Of a stretch of DNA of 64,000 nt, positions 43,390-46,300 are shown piece after piece. Origin of the DNA: Mesocentrotus franciscanus (lineage: Eukaryota; Echinodermata; Echinoidea; Camarodonta; Strongylocentrotidae). Each line of letters begins with the position of its first letter. Within the stretch, counting starts at the first letter, position 1. The translations under genes were made by a program, and so were the position numbers. The notes under the pieces were generated by a model. It ran no database searches and was not told where the DNA came from. It saw only the letters and a program-made list of their open reading frames with translations. Where the stretch lies: positions 15,682,374 through 15,746,373 of the forward strand of contig CP137680.1 of the NCBI GenBank assembly GCA_037976565.1. The letters are read 5' to 3'.

Positions 43390-46300
43390 GTGATGATAAT
43401 GGTGATATTTATGATGAGAATGAAAATGATGATAATGATGATGGTTATGATGATGATGTTGGTGAAAGTGATGATGGGGTTGATGATGAAGATCATGAAG
43501 ATCATGAAGATTATGATGGTGATAATGATGATGATGATGGGAAAGATGATGGTGATTTCATTGATGGTGATGGTGATGGTGATGATAATGGTGATATTTA
43601 TGATGAGGATGAAGACGATGATAATGATGATGGCTATGATGATGATGATGGAAATAATGAAGATGGGGTTTGATGATGAAGATCGATGAAGAGCATTCTT
43701 TGTATGCTTGTTTGATACTCTCTATTTGCAAGGTGCAAGTTTTGCTGACCCTTGTTATATGTGTATTGTTTACAGATCTCAATCACCCCAAAGGAATCTC
43801 TGTCACCACTGAGGCACTCTCCAAAACAGAGAGCAATGTTGGTGAGCAATCGACCTTCATTCATTTGCACATTCATGCTGTTTATTTAGAATTTGAAGTT
43901 ATTGATAATGTAGGGTAAATACCTTTATGTTTAACTGGGTTCCAGTTATTTTGGCTTCTCCACATTTCCTTTTGCATTCATTTCTTATTTTTCTTTTTTC
44001 TCCTTCTTTATTTTATATTATTGTTCTTGTTATTGTTCATGATGTTCCTAAATAAATTATGTTCTAAAGAACCCATTCTGACATAGAATAATCAGTTTTG
44101 TCTACAACTGCTGGGATGATTAACTGCTCTTGTGGGAATATTATCTGCCCAATTGACTTGTATACTGTGAAACATTAAAGGAATGTGTATGTAGCTCATT
44201 GGATAGAGCAGTGGCCTTGGAATGTCTGGGTTTTAGACCAAGCCAGTATGCTAGTGCCCTTTGAAAGGCATCAATCCTCAATTATACATATATGTTGTCT
44301 CTGTGATGGGACTTGGAGCTGTAGGTCACCTTAAAGATAAAGTTGAGTTCTGGTCATGCGATTGCATCGTAAAAGAAACGGTATGGAATCGATCAGAAAA
44401 GGTTGATCATCTAGCATATAAGTATTGGTGTGTACTGCAAGGTTCTGGAATCATCAAAATTATAAGAAATTTGGCCCAGTCTTGGTAAAGTTACAAGCAC
44501 TGTACACAGAAAGATGTACATGGGACTACAAGAACATGTGGCATAAAAATCCGTCCCGATTTTTATGCTGTTAACATGCCATATTTAGAATATTAAGGCA
44601 TTTGAAGAGCCATGCTTTTCAGGGAACATTTTTTTATGTGATGTTCTTCCACACTTGCATAATAACAATGATAACGCTCACAAAGTATTTTTCACCTCTT
44701 CCCAGAACTCAACCTACTCTTTAAACCTTACCTCATAGCTGCCAAGTATTCCTACTTTGGAGGAACGATTGCTATTTTTCTGTCTTGGAACTAGTGTAAT
44801 AAAAATCTGTATAAAAACATGTGACGAACACTGCATTCCTAATTTTGTCATAGCAGATTCCTAAGTTTCACTGTGGAAGGTTGACATGTATGTTACCTTT
44901 ATTTAAACACATACTTCCCTTCTTGGTATTCAGTGACAAATAAAAGAACTAATCAATGAATCGGTTGTTATCTCTCCTTCAGGGTTCACCCAACAGCTCT
45001 AACCTCTTCAGCCGAGCACCCCTCCCTCCTCCTCACTACCTCCTCTCATCCTCATCCAACCGGCCTGTTAGTAGTCTACCGTCCACACATCCTGCTGTCA
45101 GGAGTCTAGATCACTTCCAGCAACATCTAGAAGGAGTCAGGGAGTTCCATGGCAAGCTGCAAGACAGACTCAGAAGTGAGTTTTTGATCTGATAATTTGT
45201 TTTACCTGACTGCTATTTAAAGAAAGAATGTGTATGCTTGTAAGTGAGCAAACAGGGGACTGACGGCTTCAACTCCTCTCCACAGGACTTGGTAATGAGG
45301 ATTAATGCCTTACCAAAGGGAACTAGCGCATCGGCTTGGTTTCAGACCCAGGACCTCCCGGTTATGAGACCATTGTTCTACCACTGAGCCATCAGGCCTC
45401 CTCTTTCAGAGTCATTTCATAGATGATTATAATTTTTGTTGGTCTTTTATAAAAATGATTTGATAAGCTGTTTTGTTTTCAATATCAGATCAAGTATACG
45501 AGAAAACAAAATTCCTTTTCACCTTTGTTTCTCACTATATTTCTTAAGGACAATAGCCAGCTTGTTGTCTAAGATATTGTCTGCTGGGAGATAGAAGGGT
45601 GTTGACTCTTTGTAAATGCTTTTAGTTAATGCTCAGTGGCTCTCACCAGGTATTGACAATAGCATTTTACATCTCCTTATTTCTCTCTTCCCATTATCTG
45701 TTGTCATATATTTTTGACTTTTCATTTAAAGGATCTTCTTAAGACACTGTATCATATGTTTTTCTATTTGATTTGTAGGTCTGCATAGAATGGAGACCGA
45801 CTCAGGTTCCTCAGAAGATGGAATCCAACACACAGTCACTCAGAATCCTCCAGAGGTTGGAATTCAACAGCGTGACTTCCGATCGCACCTCTCAGAAAGG
45901 ACCCCGTCGTCATCATACCTCTTAGAAAACTTCAGGTATTTTCTCTCTTCCATATAACATATCTGATTGAGCCTTGTAAACATCTATTAACATCACAAGT
46001 CAAAATTGTATTTTAATATAGTATATGAATTAGTTGTTACTATGTTGGGCCAGTTTCTTTTAGTATCTTTACAAGGTCACTGTAAACAATCAAGTGTCTC
46101 ACTCCTGTTGTAGATGAATAACATTTTGTTTAAATTAAGGGCGTTTACAATGCATGTTATGTGAAATCAATTGTGTTTGATTATGTTTTCATTTTTTTTT
46201 TTTCAGGAAAAACATGGAGGAATTAGACGAGCTTCACCAGCGTCTCAAGACCAAACTCTCAGGAGGAGAGACACCATCATCATCATTGCCTAATGCAGCA

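Noticed and set aside
43225..43689. Met/Asp or Ile-rich proteins on both strands
   Set aside because: They are translations of the (GAT)n tract in C2CD3 intron 41.
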